This document shows positions 61,701 through 64,000 of a stretch of DNA of 64,000 nucleotides, piece after piece (the first letter of the stretch is position 1; each line of letters begins with the position of its first letter). The notes beneath the pieces are model-generated. The model saw nothing but the letters and a program-made list of their open reading frames with translations, ran no database searches and was not told where the DNA came from. Made by a program: the position numbers and the translations under genes. This stretch comes from Polydactylus sextarius (taxonomy: Eukaryota; Chordata; Actinopteri; Polynemidae), in assembly GCA_016801845.1 (NCBI GenBank), contig CM028912.1, positions 8,431,001 to 8,495,000 of the forward strand, in the 5' to 3' direction.

Positions 61701-64000
61701 CGGTGATTGACACGCACGAGGAGTGTTTAAGCAGGTAGACTGCTGCTGCAGAGTCCTGCACACTATTCAAAGCAGCCAGCCTTAAAGGAGGAAGAAAAGG
61801 CTGCATGAATGTAAATCATGATCTATGGTCTTACATTGTAATATAATCAGAGCCTGTGAGGGAGAGAGATGCAGTATAAACAGAGACAGGCCGATTATTA
61901 TTATCTTGATTATATCCAAACACCTTGCTGTGCAGAAATAATGCTCGGTGTTGTATTTCTTCATTGTGTCAACTATATTTTGCCCTTGTATATAACCAGT
62001 GAGTGAAAGATTAGTGATCAGATACTGTATCTATTCAGAACCACAAATCTCTATTGTTTGTAGAAGGCTCGCAAATGACAGATGAGAGAAAGAGAAAATG
62101 TATAATCGAAGCAGCAGAAACGGATATAAAAATGATTTTTAGTCCATAAAAAGTGCTGGAAACCACCGTATCCTACATTTAACCTTCTATAATTTGATAC
62201 TAGCTTTCATTAGACATCCCACCCCCGGGCCTCCAGAGATACAAACGTCCTCCAGTGTGTAACACAGGCTTTCTGATATAAAATCAATGTCTCGAACCTA
62301 ATCTGAGATACAAAACACAAGCTGGATGACATTAATGGAGATTATGTTTTCAAACTTTGTGAAGCTCCCTCTCGAGTGACAGAAGATATTATACTGCAGT
62401 TTTTACAGGCTGAGATCTACTGCTTTTGTTGACTAGATGTGAGGTAATTATTGAAGAGCCCCTTTAATAAACATAATGAATATTGACTTCATAAATGTTA
62501 TTAAAGATAAACCTCTCAGAGACACTCTTACATATTAGACTTGTAAAATTACATAAAGAAAACAACAATATTTTTCTCCATTTTATCTATTTATGCATTT
62601 ATTTGTTTCTGTCCTTCTTTAGTTTCATTTATTCATTAATCCTCTGGCAGTGAATCAGCTCTATTGATCAAAAGCGGTTCCATATAGCCAAAAATCATGC
62701 ACAAAGAACACACCTGTTTATTCTAATGTATTCAGAAGGGTGGGATCCACTGCCATCCACTAATGATACAACTCATCAAAAATGTGGAAGAGGCAGGTTT
62801 TCTGCATCAAGCCTTCACATATGGCCACGGTGAAGCTTGCCAACATCCCAGGGAAGCCCTTTCCCTCTAGCTCCAGGCTCCCAGTTTAACAGAAGCTTGG
62901 AAAAACAATTCTACATGGAAAACTATTAAAACCATCCTGACTAAATTCCTCAAGATGGACTCCCAACCACTGGCATCATTTCATAGCCTCAGGTATGGAG
63001 AAAATATGACATGTAGGAAAAGCTTGAAATCCTCACCCATTTATTGGCGTTAAGGAGTGAGTGCTTAATTAGAAAGTTCCCTCAAGGGTTTACAAGACAC
63101 TTCTGCTTTTGTCAGCTCATAGAGTACTTCCCTGAACCCCATTACAACAGCAGCATAATGAAGTTTTATAGATGTTGCCCTTAAACTGTAAGCGGAGGGG
63201 GAGTGAACACACACTTACTTACACACCATCATTAGAATTGGCTTAAGTCGCCATCTTGCCTCGGGCCAATTACACACTGTGCCAAATAGTTTGACCCGTG
63301 CCTCACCAGTGAAATGGTAATATGCCCATATTAGCGCATCCTGAACCGTGAACATGTTTTCTAGCAGTGATTGGGGATTATGAAGTCAACCTAAAAAATT
63401 CCCATCAGACTCAAATTCCCATGTCATTCATAAAAATTCAACATTCTGCTCGTTGAGAGTAAGCAGACCTCAATAAAGAGAGCGCTGGCCTGTTACAGTT
63501 TTGCAAAAGTATGGCTATGTATCATACAAATCATCTCACAGCTCTCTAATGATAAGATGGATGTTCGTTCATTTCCCTGGTGGTCTCAGACATACAATGT
63601 AACTTGGGGTGAGAGATCCCTTGCTACTCTTAAAATATTTAAACGCGGATGTCTGTGTACCTTAAAAAACAGTATAATGGCTTAATTTGTTGGCTTATTA
63701 CAGCCATGTGTGGCGTGGGGGTTGTAGGGGCGGTGGTAGGGAGTTTATAGTGTGCAGTGAAGGAAACACACTGTCTGTGTGCGGTCCTGATGTCTCCTGC
63801 AGCCTGTGGGACATGTATCCCTCCGACGCCATGCTTTCATTGACTGGGAAAAGCCGCTGCCAATTATGAACTCAGACTATCAAAAAGAGAGCATGTTTGT
63901 CTGAATGGATTGCATCTCTAACTCACATCACAGCATCAACATCATATATTTACAATTAATCGCTAGTGGCAACACTTGTTTACCAATATAAACAGACCTC
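61701..64000. other. 5' flank of anos1
   Basis: Upstream intergenic sequence. No exon, repeat family or RNA gene is recognisable. The stretch about 63180-63400 is less AT-rich and free of simple repeats, which would suit a regulatory element, but nothing specific supports one. Confidence 0.6.

Overview
This is a window of vertebrate nuclear DNA, almost certainly from a teleost fish and probably a percomorph. It is AT-rich, full of (CA)n, (TG)n and (ATCT)n microsatellites and homopolymer runs. It carries small GT-AG exons separated by long introns, and diverged copies of interspersed repeats that I recognise from percomorph genomes. There is no bacterial, phage, CRISPR or operon-like content.

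The one gene I can identify is a complete anos1 (KAL1, anosmin-1) on the minus strand, from its start codon at 61560 to its stop at 23665. I resolve 14 coding exons. Every junction is GT-AG, all phases are compatible, and the spliced reading frame is 2022 nt (673 residues plus stop), close to the 680 residues of human anosmin-1. In order it encodes a signal peptide, an N-terminal Cys-rich region, an eight-cysteine WAP domain, four fibronectin type III domains and a His/basic C-terminal tail. Teleosts can carry two anos1 paralogues (a and b), and I cannot tell which this is.

Layout in transcription order (right to left): 61700-64000 is upstream flank. About 61561-61700 is a compact putative promoter and 5' UTR (CCAAT, E-box and TATA-like motifs). 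Exon 1 is at 61369-61560, followed by a 5.9 kb intron 1. Microexon 2 (48 nt) is at 55373-55420, followed by a 14.2 kb intron 2. Microexon 3 (63 nt) is at 41078-41140. Exons 4 to 14 lie between 40711 and 23665. The putative 3' UTR runs to an AATAAA signal at 22539-22544. About 22.5 kb of gene-poor 3' flank (1-22515) fills the rest. It holds diverged repeats, microsatellites and one weak candidate terminal exon (7526-7603, minus strand).

Anosmin-1 is a secreted, heparan-sulfate-binding extracellular matrix glycoprotein that modulates FGFR1 signalling and cell and axon migration (GnRH neurons, olfactory system). Nothing here looks like a new biological system. The points most worth checking are RNA-processing features of this gene. 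A (CA)n tract begins a few bases after the exon 5 donor and faces UG-rich tracts after the exon 6 donor. Exon 12 has a tandem acceptor, and intron 1 contains a candidate conserved enhancer-like segment.
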